Shown piece by piece: positions 25,898 to 34,902 of a stretch of 43,545 nt of DNA. The DNA lies in the NCBI RefSeq assembly GCF_030694575.1, contig NZ_JAUYUS010000008.1, forward strand, positions 1-43,545. Reading direction: 5' to 3'. This DNA comes from Parvibaculum sp. Its GTDB lineage: Bacteria > Pseudomonadota > Alphaproteobacteria > Parvibaculales > Parvibaculaceae. Numbering within the stretch: position 1 is the first letter of the stretch; each line of letters opens with the position of its first letter. The translations under genes and the position numbers were made by a program. The notes under the pieces were generated by a model. The model did no database searches. It was not told the DNA's origin and was given only the letters and a program-made list of their open reading frames with translations.

Positions 25898-26650
25898 ATG
25901 CGAAATTCCGGAACTGTGGCCCAACGCCGTCAGGTTTCCGTCAGCCAATGGTTTGTCTCGCTGGCTCTGCTGACGGCCTTCCTGGTGTCTTTCAGCATGA
26001 GTGCGCCGGCCGAAGAGGCGATGGCCGACCCGAGCAAACCCGATCCCTCCATCGAGGGGGCGCCGAACGAGGCGTCGGGAGAAGACCTCTATACGCGAGG
26101 GTTCTACCCCGAGGCGCTTGCGGAGTGGAAACGGGCAGTAGAAGTGAACAAGGATCCGGGCGCGGCCTTCCGCCTCGGCGAGGAACATTTCGATGCCAAG
26201 GTCGTGGAGCGCGATGTCGAGACGGCCGTCAAATATTACACGATCGGCGCCGAAGGCGGCGACATGCGCGCCCAGATGGATTTGGCCACCATGTTTGACA
26301 AGGGCTGGGGTGTGCCTCAGGACATGAGCCGTGCCGCGAAGTGGTATGAAGCGGCAGCCCGCCAGGGGCTACCGAGCTCGCAATACAACATTGCCACCAT
26401 GTATGAAGACGGTGTCGGCGTCGAAGCAAACAAAGTGAAGGCTTATTTCTTCTATCAGCTTGCAATCGAGGGCGGTTTCCCGCGCTTCGCGACCGAGGCG
26501 ATCGAGAAGCTCTCCGAAAGCATGACGCCGGCCGAAATCAAGGAAGCGAGCAAGATGGCGCGCGATTTCAAGCCTCTGACGCGAGAAGAAAGCGCGGCGG
26601 AAATGACGGCTGCGGCCAAGACCCTCGAGGGTATCGTCAACACCCAATAA
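25898..26650 (+). CDS. Secreted Sel1-repeat (TPR-like) protein
   Basis: 250 residues. Residues 1-38 look like a Sec signal peptide: basic start, hydrophobic WFVSLALLTAFLVSFSM, and SAPAEEA as a likely cleavage region. The mature part holds a TPR-like unit (GFYPEALAEWKRAV) and Sel1 repeats (for example AVKYYTIGAEGGDMRAQ and AAKWYEAAARQGLPSSQYN, with MFDKGWGVPQD and MYEDGVGVEAN). Such helical solenoids bind partner proteins in the periplasm. GGGAGGTGGAAG precedes the ATG, and a strong terminator follows. The specific role is unknown. Confidence 0.85.
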   Translation: MRNSGTVAQRRQVSVSQWFVSLALLTAFLVSFSMSAPAEEAMADPSKPDPSIEGAPNEASGEDLYTRGFYPEALAEWKRAVEVNKDPGAAFRLGEEHFDAKVVERDVETAVKYYTIGAEGGDMRAQMDLATMFDKGWGVPQDMSRAAKWYEAAARQGLPSSQYNIATMYEDGVGVEANKVKAYFFYQLAIEGGFPRFATEAIEKLSESMTPAEIKEASKMARDFKPLTREESAAEMTAAAKTLEGIVNTQ

Positions 26651-26677
26651 GCGAGCATCGCGTGGCTGAAAAAGATC

Positions 26678-26709
26678 GCCCCGGCTGCAAAGCCGGGGCT
26701 TTTGTTTTC
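26678..26709 (+). terminator. Rho-independent terminator after the Sel1-repeat gene
   Basis: GCCCCGGCT and AGCCGGGGC make a perfect 9-bp stem with loop GCAA, followed by TTTTGTTTT. This is the clearest intrinsic terminator in the window. Confidence 0.9.
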
Positions 26710-26768
26710 GCAGGCAACAAGGCGCGGTCTCCGTTATCATCGGCTCGGCAATACGAAACGGAGGCGAT

Positions 26769-28091
26769 ATGACGGATGTCTGGTCGAACTGGTCCGGTTG
26801 GGTAAAAGCATGGCCGAAAGGGCTGGCGGCGCCTTCGACGGAGGAAGAGGTCGCGGAAGTACTACGGACCGCGGTTTCGCCTATACGCGTCGCCGGGCGG
26901 GGGCATTCCTTCACGCCGCTGGTGGAAAGCAGCGGCACCATCATGACCTTGTGGGGCCTTCGTGGCGTTATCGATCATGACGAAGCCGCGCTGACAGCGC
27001 GCATCAAGGCAGGCACCACGATCCAGGATCTGGGGCCTGAGCTTTTCGAGCGTGGACTCGCGCTCATCAACCAGGGCGATATCGACCGCCAGGCGCTTGC
27101 CGGCGCTGTCGGCACAGGCACGCACGGCACCGGCGGTACGCTCGGTTCCATCTCGGCGGCTGTCCGGGGCTTCCGTCTGGCGACGGCGAGCGGCGAGATC
27201 ATTTCCTGCAACTCCACCGAAAACACCGACGTCTTCGACGCAGGACGCGTGAGTTTCGGCAGCCTCGGCGTGATGACCGAGATCACCATGCAATGCCGCC
27301 CGATCTATGCCCTGGAAGAGACGGGCGGCCGGATGGCGATTGCCGAGGCGCTCGCTCGCGCCGCGGAGCTGCGCGATGCGAATCGGCATTTCGAGTTCTT
27401 CTGGTTTCCCTTCGCGGATCATGCGCTGGTAAAAATCCTGAAGGAGGTCGACAAGGAACCGCGCCCTCGCCGCCGCAGGCCGGATGGCGAGATGGCGCGC
27501 GACGACAAGACGATGATGTGGGCGTGCGAAGTCTCGCGTTTGCTGCCTTTCATGCGCGGCCCCATCCAGAAGTTCATGACCTCGGCAAGCGGCTCGCGTT
27601 ATTCGGGTGGCTCGGGCGAGAACGGGGAGCAGAAAACCAAGGTTCGCTGGTCGCACGATGCGTTTCCGAGCGACCGCAACGTTCGTTTCAACGAAATGGA
27701 ATATGCGGTGCCCGCCGAAAAGGGCCCTGACTGCATTCGCGAAGTGGGCGAACATATGCGGAAATGCGGGGTCAATTTTCTCTTCCCGCTCGAGTTCCGC
27801 TACGTCGCCGCCGACGACGCATGGCTCAGTCCCTTTTACGGTCGCGACAGTGTGACGATTTCGGTCCACCAGTATCACCGGCAACCCTACAAGGCGCTCT
27901 TTGCCGGCGTGGAAGACATCTTTCGTCGCTATGAGGGCCGGCCGCACTGGGGCAAGCTCCATACGCTTACCGCGCCGGATTTCGAAGCACTCTATCCCAA
28001 ATGGGATGAGTTTCGCGGGCTGCGACGGCGGCTGGACCCGACGGGCAAGTTTCTCAACGCCCACCTCAAAAGCATTTTCGGCGAGGCGTAA
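26769..28091 (+). CDS. FAD-linked oxidase, D-arabinono-1,4-lactone / L-gulonolactone oxidase family
   Basis: 440 residues. The N-terminal FAD-binding (PCMH-type) domain has VAGRGHSFTP with H46 at the covalent flavin position of aldonolactone and alditol oxidases, then AGTTIQDLG and GAVGTGTHGTGG. The C-terminal ALO domain ends with the family HWGK element (RPHWGKLH) and LDPTGKFLN. Family members oxidise sugar 1,4-lactones or polyols with oxygen or another acceptor. Which substrate is used here is unknown. It begins after a terminator and an independent leader, and its stop lies 2 nt from the stop of the convergent biotin carrier gene. Confidence 0.88.
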   Translation: MTDVWSNWSGWVKAWPKGLAAPSTEEEVAEVLRTAVSPIRVAGRGHSFTPLVESSGTIMTLWGLRGVIDHDEAALTARIKAGTTIQDLGPELFERGLALINQGDIDRQALAGAVGTGTHGTGGTLGSISAAVRGFRLATASGEIISCNSTENTDVFDAGRVSFGSLGVMTEITMQCRPIYALEETGGRMAIAEALARAAELRDANRHFEFFWFPFADHALVKILKEVDKEPRPRRRRPDGEMARDDKTMMWACEVSRLLPFMRGPIQKFMTSASGSRYSGGSGENGEQKTKVRWSHDAFPSDRNVRFNEMEYAVPAEKGPDCIREVGEHMRKCGVNFLFPLEFRYVAADDAWLSPFYGRDSVTISVHQYHRQPYKALFAGVEDIFRRYEGRPHWGKLHTLTAPDFEALYPKWDEFRGLRRRLDPTGKFLNAHLKSIFGEA

Positions 28092-28093
28092 AC

Positions 28094-28318
28094 TTACTCC
28101 TCCTCGACGATGGCAACGACCTGACCTTCGGAAACCGAGTCTTCCTCGGCGACCAGGATTTCAACGAGCTTGCAATCGGCCGGTGCGCAGACGGGAATTT
28201 CCATCTTCATCGATTCCAGTATGAGGATGGCGTCGTCTTCTTCCAGCCGGTCGCCGGGCTTCGTTTCGATCTTCCAGACCTTGCCGGTGATCTCGCTTTT
28301 CACTTCAACGGTAGCCAT
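28094..28318 (-). CDS. Small biotin (biotinyl/lipoyl) carrier protein
   Basis: 74 residues that form just one biotinyl/lipoyl domain. The biotin attachment site ESMKMEIP is intact, with the lysine between two methionines. The protein carries carboxyl-biotin between a biotin carboxylase and a carboxyltransferase. GGGAGAAG precedes the ATG at 28318. It follows the carboxyltransferase gene by 37 nt and is co-transcribed with it. No biotin carboxylase gene is next to the pair. Confidence 0.9.
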   Translation of the reverse strand: MATVEVKSEITGKVWKIETKPGDRLEEDDAILILESMKMEIPVCAPADCKLVEILVAEEDSVSEGQVVAIVEEE

Positions 28319-28355
28319 TTTTCTTCTCCCTGTTCCGGTTCGACTGTTTTGAATA

Positions 28356-29891
28356 TCAGAATGCGGGGGGCCAATTCGCCAGCCGATGTTCGCCAATTCC
28401 GCCCGTCAGGTTGCGGCAATTCACGGCGAGCATGTCTTTGATGTACTGGCGTGTTTCGCGCGGATCGATCACTTCCTGCGCCATATAGGGCGCGGCGAGA
28501 TCGTAGGCGGTGGTATCCTTGGCGACCTCGCGCACGAGGTCCTTGTAGCGCTCCGGATCGGCCGCTTCGCGCGTCGCATAGACGATGTTCACGGCGACGG
28601 CCGGGTCCATGAAGCTGATCTCGCCGGACATCCATGTTGCGGTGTGGTCGGACTTCCCGCCTCCCATGTTCAGATAAGCCTGCCCGAAGCTCTTGCGCAG
28701 GATGAGTGCGATTTTCGGCACCGTCGCGAGTTCGAGCGCCATCATGAAGTTCATGATCTTGCCGGGCAGGCGCTTGCGCTCGCTCTCCTGGCCCACGAGA
28801 AAGCCAGGTGTGTCCGCGAGGAAGACGATCGGAATATTGAAACTGTCGCAGAGCACGATGAACGGCGTGATCTTGTCGCAGGCGTCCGCGTCGAGCGCAC
28901 CGCCCTTGAATTTCGGATTGGATGCGATGATGCCGACGGCTTCGCCGCCGATGCGGGCGAGGCCGGTGACGGCGACCTTGGCGAAACGCTCCTTAAGAGG
29001 GAAAAAACTGTCGGGATCTGCGATGGCTTCGATGGCATGGCGAACATCGTAAGTTTGCGCACGGCTTTCCGGCACGACATTCAGAATGTTCTTGATATTT
29101 TCTTCGGCACCCGCCGGGACAGGCGCGAGAGGCGGCCGCTGGCCCGCATGGTCCGGCATGTAGGAGAGAAAGCGCTTCAGGATCTCAATTGCTTCCTCGT
29201 CCGTATCCGCCACGGCATCGACAAGTCCTGTTTGCGTATGATGCTTCCAGCCGCCGAGCTCTTCCGGATCGAGTTCTTCCGAGAGCGCGACAGAGGTGAC
29301 CATCTGGCTCGAGACCGCCAGCACGGCGCCTTTGCGCTGTACGACGAAATCGGAATTGATGCAGTTGAAGGCGCCGCCGCCATAGGTAAGACCCATCACG
29401 GCCGCGAGCGCAGGCGATGTGCGGATGCGCGAATAGCGGTTGATCTCGCCACGCTCGCCGCTGCCGCCGATGCCCGCCGCGCCCATGATGTCGGGAATAC
29501 GGCCGCCGGCGCACTCCATGAGCTGGATGAGCGGCAATCCGTTCTTGAAGCAGTCGTTCTTGATTTTCGCCTGCTTCTTGCCGAGCGTCATGGCAGACGA
29601 CGCACCGAGCGTCGTGAAATCGGAGGCGTTGACGCCGACGAGCCGGCCGCCGACGCGGGCGTAACCGGAAACCATGCCGTCGGCGGGCGACTTGTCCTTG
29701 TGGTCGGGCTGGACAGAGGTCGCGAGGAGGCCCGATTCGCGGAAGCTGCCATCGTCGGCAAGAAGCGCGACCCGTTCACGCGCATTCAGGATGCCCGCTG
29801 CCTTCCGCTCTGCCAGACGCTTTGGAGAGCCCATGGCGCGTGCTTTTGCACGGCGAGCTTCCAATTCCTCGATCTGCTTCTCGAACGCCAT
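28356..29891 (-). CDS. Acyl-CoA carboxylase carboxyltransferase subunit (PccB/AccD5-like)
   Basis: 511 residues with both crotonase-like halves of a biotin-dependent carboxyltransferase. The first half shows GRIPDIMGAAG and YGGGAFNCINSDFVV; the second shows GIIASNPKFKGGALD, IVFLADTPGFLVG, and KSFGQAYLNMGGG. It transfers the carboxyl group from biotin to an acyl-CoA such as propionyl-CoA or a longer or branched acyl-CoA. The start is preceded by GGGAGGAATATCGAATG. Its neighbour is a stand-alone biotin carrier, so the enzyme must share a biotin carboxylase encoded elsewhere. The exact acyl-CoA cannot be told from sequence. Confidence 0.88.
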   Translation of the reverse strand: MAFEKQIEELEARRAKARAMGSPKRLAERKAAGILNARERVALLADDGSFRESGLLATSVQPDHKDKSPADGMVSGYARVGGRLVGVNASDFTTLGASSAMTLGKKQAKIKNDCFKNGLPLIQLMECAGGRIPDIMGAAGIGGSGERGEINRYSRIRTSPALAAVMGLTYGGGAFNCINSDFVVQRKGAVLAVSSQMVTSVALSEELDPEELGGWKHHTQTGLVDAVADTDEEAIEILKRFLSYMPDHAGQRPPLAPVPAGAEENIKNILNVVPESRAQTYDVRHAIEAIADPDSFFPLKERFAKVAVTGLARIGGEAVGIIASNPKFKGGALDADACDKITPFIVLCDSFNIPIVFLADTPGFLVGQESERKRLPGKIMNFMMALELATVPKIALILRKSFGQAYLNMGGGKSDHTATWMSGEISFMDPAVAVNIVYATREAADPERYKDLVREVAKDTTAYDLAAPYMAQEVIDPRETRQYIKDMLAVNCRNLTGGIGEHRLANWPPAF

Positions 29892-29921
29892 TCGATATTC
29901 CTCCCTCGGACCGGCGAGGTT

Positions 29922-30041
29922 TTAGCAGGGCTTTGCGCCGAGGGCCAATTCGGACCACATGGAATGAGGCTTGCCGCCGCCTGCGACGGCGACGGTCTTG
30001 ACAAGTGCCCAGACGGTTATGCCCTCGGTGAGGCCGAGCTG
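29922..30041 (-). pseudogene. Remnant resembling a ModC-type TOBE-domain C-terminus
   Basis: About 38 codons read QLGLTEGITVWALVKTVAVAG followed by a short tail and a stop at 29922. In order, LGL, GxxVWALVK and VAV match the end of the TOBE domain in the molybdate importer ATPase ModC. Upstream, the next plausible piece (VPTLIAGRAADTRTDLL) is in a different frame, and no ATPase domain exists here, since metC ends at 30132. It looks like a decayed scrap or the end of a small molbindin-like protein broken by a frameshift. An ATG 8 nt after metC opens a 35-codon frame across the same region. The call is weak. Confidence 0.33.
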
Positions 30042-30131
30042 GCGAGAAGGTCGGTTCTCGTATCGGCAGCGCGTCCGGCAATGAGCGTCGGAACTGTGAT
30101 CGGGATGACGAAGGCCCAGCGCATGGTTTTC

Positions 30132-31295
30132 CTATCCGTTGGCCGCGTGGAGGCGCTCGAAGCCCGCTTTCAGATCTGCGATGAGGTCGTCCGGGTCTTC
30201 AAGCCCCGCGTGCAGACGAAGGATTTGGCCCGCCGCTGTCCACCGGGTCGCCGTCCGAATTTTTGCCGGATATTGCGGGATGATGAGGCTTTCGAAGCCA
30301 CCCCAGGAATAGCCCATGCCGAAGAGTTCGAGACCATCGAGAAGTGCCGCCAGCGCCTTGTCCGAACAGGGCTGCAGTTCGATCGAGAAGAGGCCGCTCG
30401 CACCGGTGAAGTCGCGCTTCCAGATTGCATGATCCGGATGGCTCGGCAGGGCGGGATGGATGACCCGTGCGACTTCTGGGCGCCCGGCGAGCCAGTGCGC
30501 GAGTTTGAGACCGGTCTGCATGTGACGTTCGAGACGCACGGAGAGTGTACGAATGCCACGCAGCACGAGGTAGATGTCGTCCGGTGCGGCGCAGGTGCCG
30601 AGAGCGCCATGCCCGGCGAGCGTTTCCTTCCAGGCCGCCTCGGTCGTCGTGATGGATCCCATCATCACGTCGGAGTGTCCACAGAGATATTTCGTCACCG
30701 CCTGGATCGAGACGTCGACGCCGTGCTCGAACGGCTTGAAATAGAGAGGCGATGCCCAGGTATTGTCCATCATGAGAAGGACGCCCGAGAGGTGTGCGAC
30801 GTCCGCGATGGCCGGGATGTCCTGCACCTCGAAAGTGACGGAGCCGGGCGACTCCGTGAAGATCGCTTTGGTTTCAGGGCGGATGAGCTTTTCGATGCCG
30901 GCGCCTATGCGCGGATCGTAATATTCGACGGCGATGCCATAGCGCATCAGCACCTTGTCGCAGAAGTGGCGTGAAGGTTCGTAGACGCTGTCCGTCATCA
31001 GCAGATGATCGCCGGTCTTCAGGTGGGCGAGCAGGGCTGTGGTCACCGCGGCAAGCCCCGATGGCGTCAGCACCGAGCGGTAGCCACCCTCAAGCTCGGC
31101 GATAGCGTCCTGCAGAGCAAAGGTCGTCGGTGTGCCACGCCGTCCATAGGTGACGGGTTGCGTGCGCGCCTTGACGGCCTCAATCGTCGGATAAAGTACA
31201 GTCGATGCGTGATAAACTGGTGGGTTGACGATGCCGAAATTGGCCTCCGGGTCACGGCCTGCCGTTACGATCAGCGTATCCTGCTTTTTCTTCAT
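30132..31295 (-). CDS. metC: MetC: cystathionine beta-lyase
   Basis: 387 residues of the Cys/Met metabolism PLP enzyme family. The PLP lysine is K202 in SIQAVTKYLCGHSDVMMG. PLP-phosphate and substrate-contact motifs are TPSGLAAVTTALL (78-90), DNTWASPLYFKP (from 177) and LRGIRTLSVRLERH. It splits cystathionine into homocysteine, pyruvate and ammonia in methionine synthesis. The reading frame is open far upstream, but ATG 31295 (MKKKQDTL) fits the family. It is divergent from aapJ across a 159-bp region, the arrangement known from rhizobia. The annotation as beta-lyase rather than gamma-synthase rests on its size and sequence flavour. Confidence 0.9.
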   Translation of the reverse strand: MKKKQDTLIVTAGRDPEANFGIVNPPVYHASTVLYPTIEAVKARTQPVTYGRRGTPTTFALQDAIAELEGGYRSVLTPSGLAAVTTALLAHLKTGDHLLMTDSVYEPSRHFCDKVLMRYGIAVEYYDPRIGAGIEKLIRPETKAIFTESPGSVTFEVQDIPAIADVAHLSGVLLMMDNTWASPLYFKPFEHGVDVSIQAVTKYLCGHSDVMMGSITTTEAAWKETLAGHGALGTCAAPDDIYLVLRGIRTLSVRLERHMQTGLKLAHWLAGRPEVARVIHPALPSHPDHAIWKRDFTGASGLFSIELQPCSDKALAALLDGLELFGMGYSWGGFESLIIPQYPAKIRTATRWTAAGQILRLHAGLEDPDDLIADLKAGFERLHAANG

Positions 31296-31454
31296 CCGGT
31301 TTTGCTCGTGGCGCGGTTCGGGTACAGGCCGCCATTTAAGGGTAAAATCACCGTCCAAGTAAAATGCGTAAGGGTTTGCGCTTCCGGTCCTGGCGGTTAG
31401 TCTCAGCGAATCGAGCATAACACCCCGTCCGCCGGTCCCGGCAAAGGAAGCTGA
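31296..31454. promoter_or_regulatory. Divergent metC/aapJ promoter region
   Basis: 159 bp between two divergent starts. A weak candidate for the aap direction is TTGCGC followed by TTAGTC about 17 bp later, near 31376-31402. AAAGGAAG precedes the aapJ ATG. No S-box, SAM riboswitch or clear operator palindrome was seen. Confidence 0.35.
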
Positions 31455-32558
31455 ATGAAGAACCCACTCGTCGCCCTCATTCTGGGCATTCTGATTGGCG
31501 TGGGCGGACTCTATTTCATGCTGCCTTATGAGCCGGCTACGAGAGGCGCGCGCGAGATACAACCGGAGGCGGCACCGGTTACGGAAGGCGCGCAGCGCGT
31601 CGCGGCGGGCAGCACCCTGCAGCGGGTGAAGCGGCGCGGCTTTCTTCAATGCGGCGTGAGCCAGGGATTGCCCGGTTTTTCCAATCCGGATGACCGGGGC
31701 AACTGGACCGGCATCGACGTCGACTATTGCCGCGCGCTGGCCGCCGCGATCTTCGACGATCCGGCCAAGGTCCGGTTCCGGCCGCTCTCGGCGAAAGACC
31801 GTTTCACGGCGCTGCAATCGGGCGAGATCGACATTCTGTCGCGGAACACGACATGGACGATGTCGCGCGACACCCAGCTCGGTTTCGATTTCGTCGGCGT
31901 GATCTATTATGACGGGCAGGCCTTTATGGTGCGAAAGGCGTCCGGCATCACCTCCGCCGTTCAACTTGCCGGTGCCACCATTTGCACGCAAACGGGCACG
32001 ACGACGGAACTGAACGTCGCCGATTTCTTTCGCGGCCGGGGGCTCAGCTACCAGGTCCTTTCCTACGAGAAGAACGACGAGGCGATCAGCGCCTACGATC
32101 AGGGCCGTTGCGATGGCTACACGACGGATGCCTCGGGCCTTTATGCCGAGCGCCTGAAGATGAAGAACCCGGATGAAAATATCGTGCTGCCGGAAATCAT
32201 CTCCAAGGAACCGCTCGGACCCGCCGTCCGGCAGGGAGATCCCCAATGGGCCGACATCGCCCGCTGGACGCTCAATGCACTGGTGAATGCGGAGGAACTC
32301 GACATCACCTCGAAAAACATTGACGAGATGCTGGCGAGCGAGAACCCGCTGGTGCGGCGTCTTCTCGGCGACGAGGGCGCTTACGGGCAGGCAGTCGGCC
32401 TTGAAGGCGACTGGGTGGCGCGCATCGTCCGTGCGGTCGGCAACTACGGCGAGATATTCGAGCGCAATGTCGGCGCTGAAACGCCGCTTGGCATAAAACG
32501 CGGTCTCAATGCGCTCTGGAACGATGGCGGCATCATGTATGCGCCGCCGATCCGGTAG
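31455..32558 (+). CDS. aapJ: AapJ: periplasmic general L-amino-acid-binding protein
   Basis: 367 residues. An N-terminal hydrophobic segment (NPLVALILGILIGVGGLYFM) acts as signal peptide or anchor. The solute-binding core follows: GFLQCGVSQGLPGFSNPD, GIDVDYCRALAAAIF, and DILSRNTTWTMSRD, typical of AapJ/BztA proteins that bind many L-amino acids. TTICTQ-type and GYTTDASGLYAER elements complete the fold. It is the first gene of a four-gene ABC importer and lies 26 nt before aapQ. Confidence 0.94.
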   Translation: MKNPLVALILGILIGVGGLYFMLPYEPATRGAREIQPEAAPVTEGAQRVAAGSTLQRVKRRGFLQCGVSQGLPGFSNPDDRGNWTGIDVDYCRALAAAIFDDPAKVRFRPLSAKDRFTALQSGEIDILSRNTTWTMSRDTQLGFDFVGVIYYDGQAFMVRKASGITSAVQLAGATICTQTGTTTELNVADFFRGRGLSYQVLSYEKNDEAISAYDQGRCDGYTTDASGLYAERLKMKNPDENIVLPEIISKEPLGPAVRQGDPQWADIARWTLNALVNAEELDITSKNIDEMLASENPLVRRLLGDEGAYGQAVGLEGDWVARIVRAVGNYGEIFERNVGAETPLGIKRGLNALWNDGGIMYAPPIR

Positions 32559-32584
32559 CCGGGACGAAGGGGCGAGGGGCGCGC

Positions 32585-33778
32585 ATGGCGAAGGCCGGTC
32601 AAGGAGCGAGGAGGGGGAACGGGCTGGGCTTCAGCTGGTACAATCCGCGCGTCCGCTCCGTGATCTATCAGGCTGCGGTTCTCGGCATCGTCATCGGCCT
32701 TGTCTGGTTCTTCGTCGCAACCGCGCAGCAAAACCTCGAGCGCCTCAATATTTCGTCCGGCTTCGGCTTCCTGGATACGACGGCTGGCTTCGGCATCATC
32801 CAGACACTGATCCCCTATACCGAACAATCGAGCTATGGCCGTGCCTTTCTCGTCGGTCTGCTGAACACACTCGTCGTCGCCGTCATCGGTATTGCGCTTT
32901 CGACGCTGCTCGGCTTCGTCGTCGGTGTGGCGCGGCTTTCGCGTAACTGGCTGCTGGCCAATCTCGCCGCCGCCTATGTCGAAATCATGCGGAACATTCC
33001 GCTCCTGCTTCATCTCTTCTTCTGGTATTTCGTCGTCCTGCGGCCCTTGCCGGGGCCCATGCAAAGCCTTGAGCCGGTCCCGGGCGTATTTCTCAGCAAT
33101 CGTGGGCTCATTCTGCCGGAACCGGTTTTCGATGCCAGTGCCCTCGCTTTCCTTTCAGCGCTCATCCTCGCGATTATCGGCAGCGTCTTTCTCGTGCGCT
33201 GGTCGCGAAAGCGGCAACTGGCGACCGGACAGCTTTTTCCTGCGTGGCGTGTGTCGGCGGCGTTGATCGTGTTTCTTCCGGCACTCGTCTGGGCTATCGG
33301 CGGCGCACCGTTTCATCTTGAATTCGCAACGCGGGGCAGCTTCGACTATGCGGGCGGGATGCGCCTGCTGCCGGAATTCGTCGCGCTCACGCTCGGCCTC
33401 ACGCTCTATACCGCCGCCTTCATCGCGGAGATCGTGCGCGCAGGTATCCAGTCCGTCAGTCGCGGCCAGACCGAGGCGGCGGCTGCGCTCGGGCTGAAAG
33501 AAAGCACGACGCTCCGTCTCGTCGTCATCCCTCAGGCGCTTCGGCTCATCGTGCCGCCGCTCACGAGCCAGATACTCAATCTCACCAAGAACTCCTCGCT
33601 CGCCGTTGCCATCGCCTATCCCGATCTCGTCGCTGTTTTTGCCGGCACGGTGCTCAACCAGACGGGCCAGGCGATCGAAGTCATCTCGATCACCATGGCG
33701 GTCTATCTCACGCTGAGCCTTCTCACCTCGCTCGCGATGAACTGGTACAACGCGCGCATCGCGTTGAGGGAGCGCTAG
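32585..33778 (+). CDS. aapQ: AapQ: amino-acid ABC transporter permease
   Basis: 397 residues, larger than common His/Gln-type permeases because of the insertion between membrane segments that is characteristic of AapQ. The permease EAA-like loop that touches the ATPase is RGQTEAAAALGLKES followed by VIPQALR. Inner-membrane permease partner of AapM. The ATG at 32585 follows GGGGCGAGGGGCGC; the stop is 3 nt before the aapM start region. Confidence 0.94.
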   Translation: MAKAGQGARRGNGLGFSWYNPRVRSVIYQAAVLGIVIGLVWFFVATAQQNLERLNISSGFGFLDTTAGFGIIQTLIPYTEQSSYGRAFLVGLLNTLVVAVIGIALSTLLGFVVGVARLSRNWLLANLAAAYVEIMRNIPLLLHLFFWYFVVLRPLPGPMQSLEPVPGVFLSNRGLILPEPVFDASALAFLSALILAIIGSVFLVRWSRKRQLATGQLFPAWRVSAALIVFLPALVWAIGGAPFHLEFATRGSFDYAGGMRLLPEFVALTLGLTLYTAAFIAEIVRAGIQSVSRGQTEAAAALGLKESTTLRLVVIPQALRLIVPPLTSQILNLTKNSSLAVAIAYPDLVAVFAGTVLNQTGQAIEVISITMAVYLTLSLLTSLAMNWYNARIALRER

Positions 33779-33781
33779 GTT

Positions 33782-34894
33782 ATGGGCATGGAAGACGTCA
33801 GCGGCCGCCCTCGCATGAAACCCGGCACCTCGCGCTCGCCGCTCGGCTGGGCGCGCCGAAATCTTTTCTCCGGCGTCGGCAATACGGTGCTGACGCTCGT
33901 TTCGGTTTACATCCTCTGGATGGTTATCCCGCCGCTGCTCGACTTCACGATCTTCAGCGCGGTATGGACGGGGACGACGCGCGAGGCCTGCCTGGTTCCG
34001 GACGCCGGCGCATGCTGGCCCTTCGTCTGGGCGAATATCGATCAGTTCATCTATGGCCGCTATCCGCCATCCGAAATCTGGCGCGTGAACATCGTCTTCG
34101 CACTCGGTATCGCGACCATCGTTCCGATGCTGATCCCTGCGGCACCCGCGAAGCGTTTCAATCTCATTTTCCTCCTCGTCGTCTATCCGCTGATCGCGCT
34201 GGTTCTGCTCGCGGGCGACCGGCCCGGATTGCCGCCGGTCCCGACGAGTGAATGGGGCGGCCTGCTGGTCACCCTCGTCGTTGCCGTCACGGGCATCGTC
34301 GTGTCGCTGCCGCTCGGTATCGTGCTGGCGCTCGGCCGCCGCTCCTCCATGCCCGCGATCCGCATGCTCTCGATCGTCTTCATCGAGTTCTGGCGCGGGG
34401 TGCCGCTCATCACCGTGCTCTTCATGGCGAGCGTCATGTTGCCGCTCTTCCTGCCGGAAGGGCTGAACCCGGACAATCTGCTGCGCTGTCTCGTCGGCGT
34501 CGCGCTCTTTTCGTCGGCCTATATGGCGGAGGTCGTGCGTGGCGGGTTACAGGCCATTCCTGCCGGGCAGTACGAGGCGGCGCGCGCGGTTGGCCTCGGC
34601 TATTGGCAGGCGATGATCGGCGTCGTGCTGCCGCAAGCTCTTCGCCATGTCATTCCCGGCATCGTCAATACGTTCATCGGTCTATTCAAGGATACGACGC
34701 TGGTGCTGATCGTCGGCATTTTCGACCTGTTGGGCCAGGTGCGTGCGCAGCTCAGCGATCCGAACTGGACCGTACCGCAGGGCGCGCTGACAGGCTACAT
34801 CTTCGCGGCGCTTGTCTTCTGGGTCTTCTGTTTCGGCATGTCGCAGTATTCGAACTTCATGGAACGCCGGCTCAATACCGGACACGAGCGTTAG
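33782..34894 (+). CDS. aapM: AapM: amino-acid ABC transporter permease
   Basis: 370 residues, with the AapM-type N-terminal block ([20 protein letters not shown]) and a periplasmic insertion, [19 protein letters not shown]. The ATPase-contact loop reads [17 protein letters not shown] then VLPQALRHV. It pairs with AapQ in the inner membrane. The start is coupled to the end of aapQ, and the stop is 8 nt before aapP. Confidence 0.94.
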   Translation: MGMEDVSGRPRMKPGTSRSPLGWARRNLFSGVGNTVLTLVSVYILWMVIPPLLDFTIFSAVWTGTTREACLVPDAGACWPFVWANIDQFIYGRYPPSEIWRVNIVFALGIATIVPMLIPAAPAKRFNLIFLLVVYPLIALVLLAGDRPGLPPVPTSEWGGLLVTLVVAVTGIVVSLPLGIVLALGRRSSMPAIRMLSIVFIEFWRGVPLITVLFMASVMLPLFLPEGLNPDNLLRCLVGVALFSSAYMAEVVRGGLQAIPAGQYEAARAVGLGYWQAMIGVVLPQALRHVIPGIVNTFIGLFKDTTLVLIVGIFDLLGQVRAQLSDPNWTVPQGALTGYIFAALVFWVFCFGMSQYSNFMERRLNTGHER

Positions 34895-34902
34895 GAGAAG
34901 CC

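Noticed and set aside
30087-30124. 35-codon frame starting 8 nt after metC
   Set aside because: It is very short, has no recognisable content and overlaps the ModC-like scrap in another frame. It was kept only as part of that remnant note.
28386-30974. 862-codon plus-strand open frame across the carboxyltransferase and metC genes
   Set aside because: It crosses two confident minus-strand genes and an intergenic gap without any domain. Long antisense frames are common in such GC-rich DNA.
31296-32246. In-frame extension of metC by 317 codons upstream
   Set aside because: The extension is antisense to aapJ and not like the PLP enzyme family. The ATG at 31295 gives a normal metC length.
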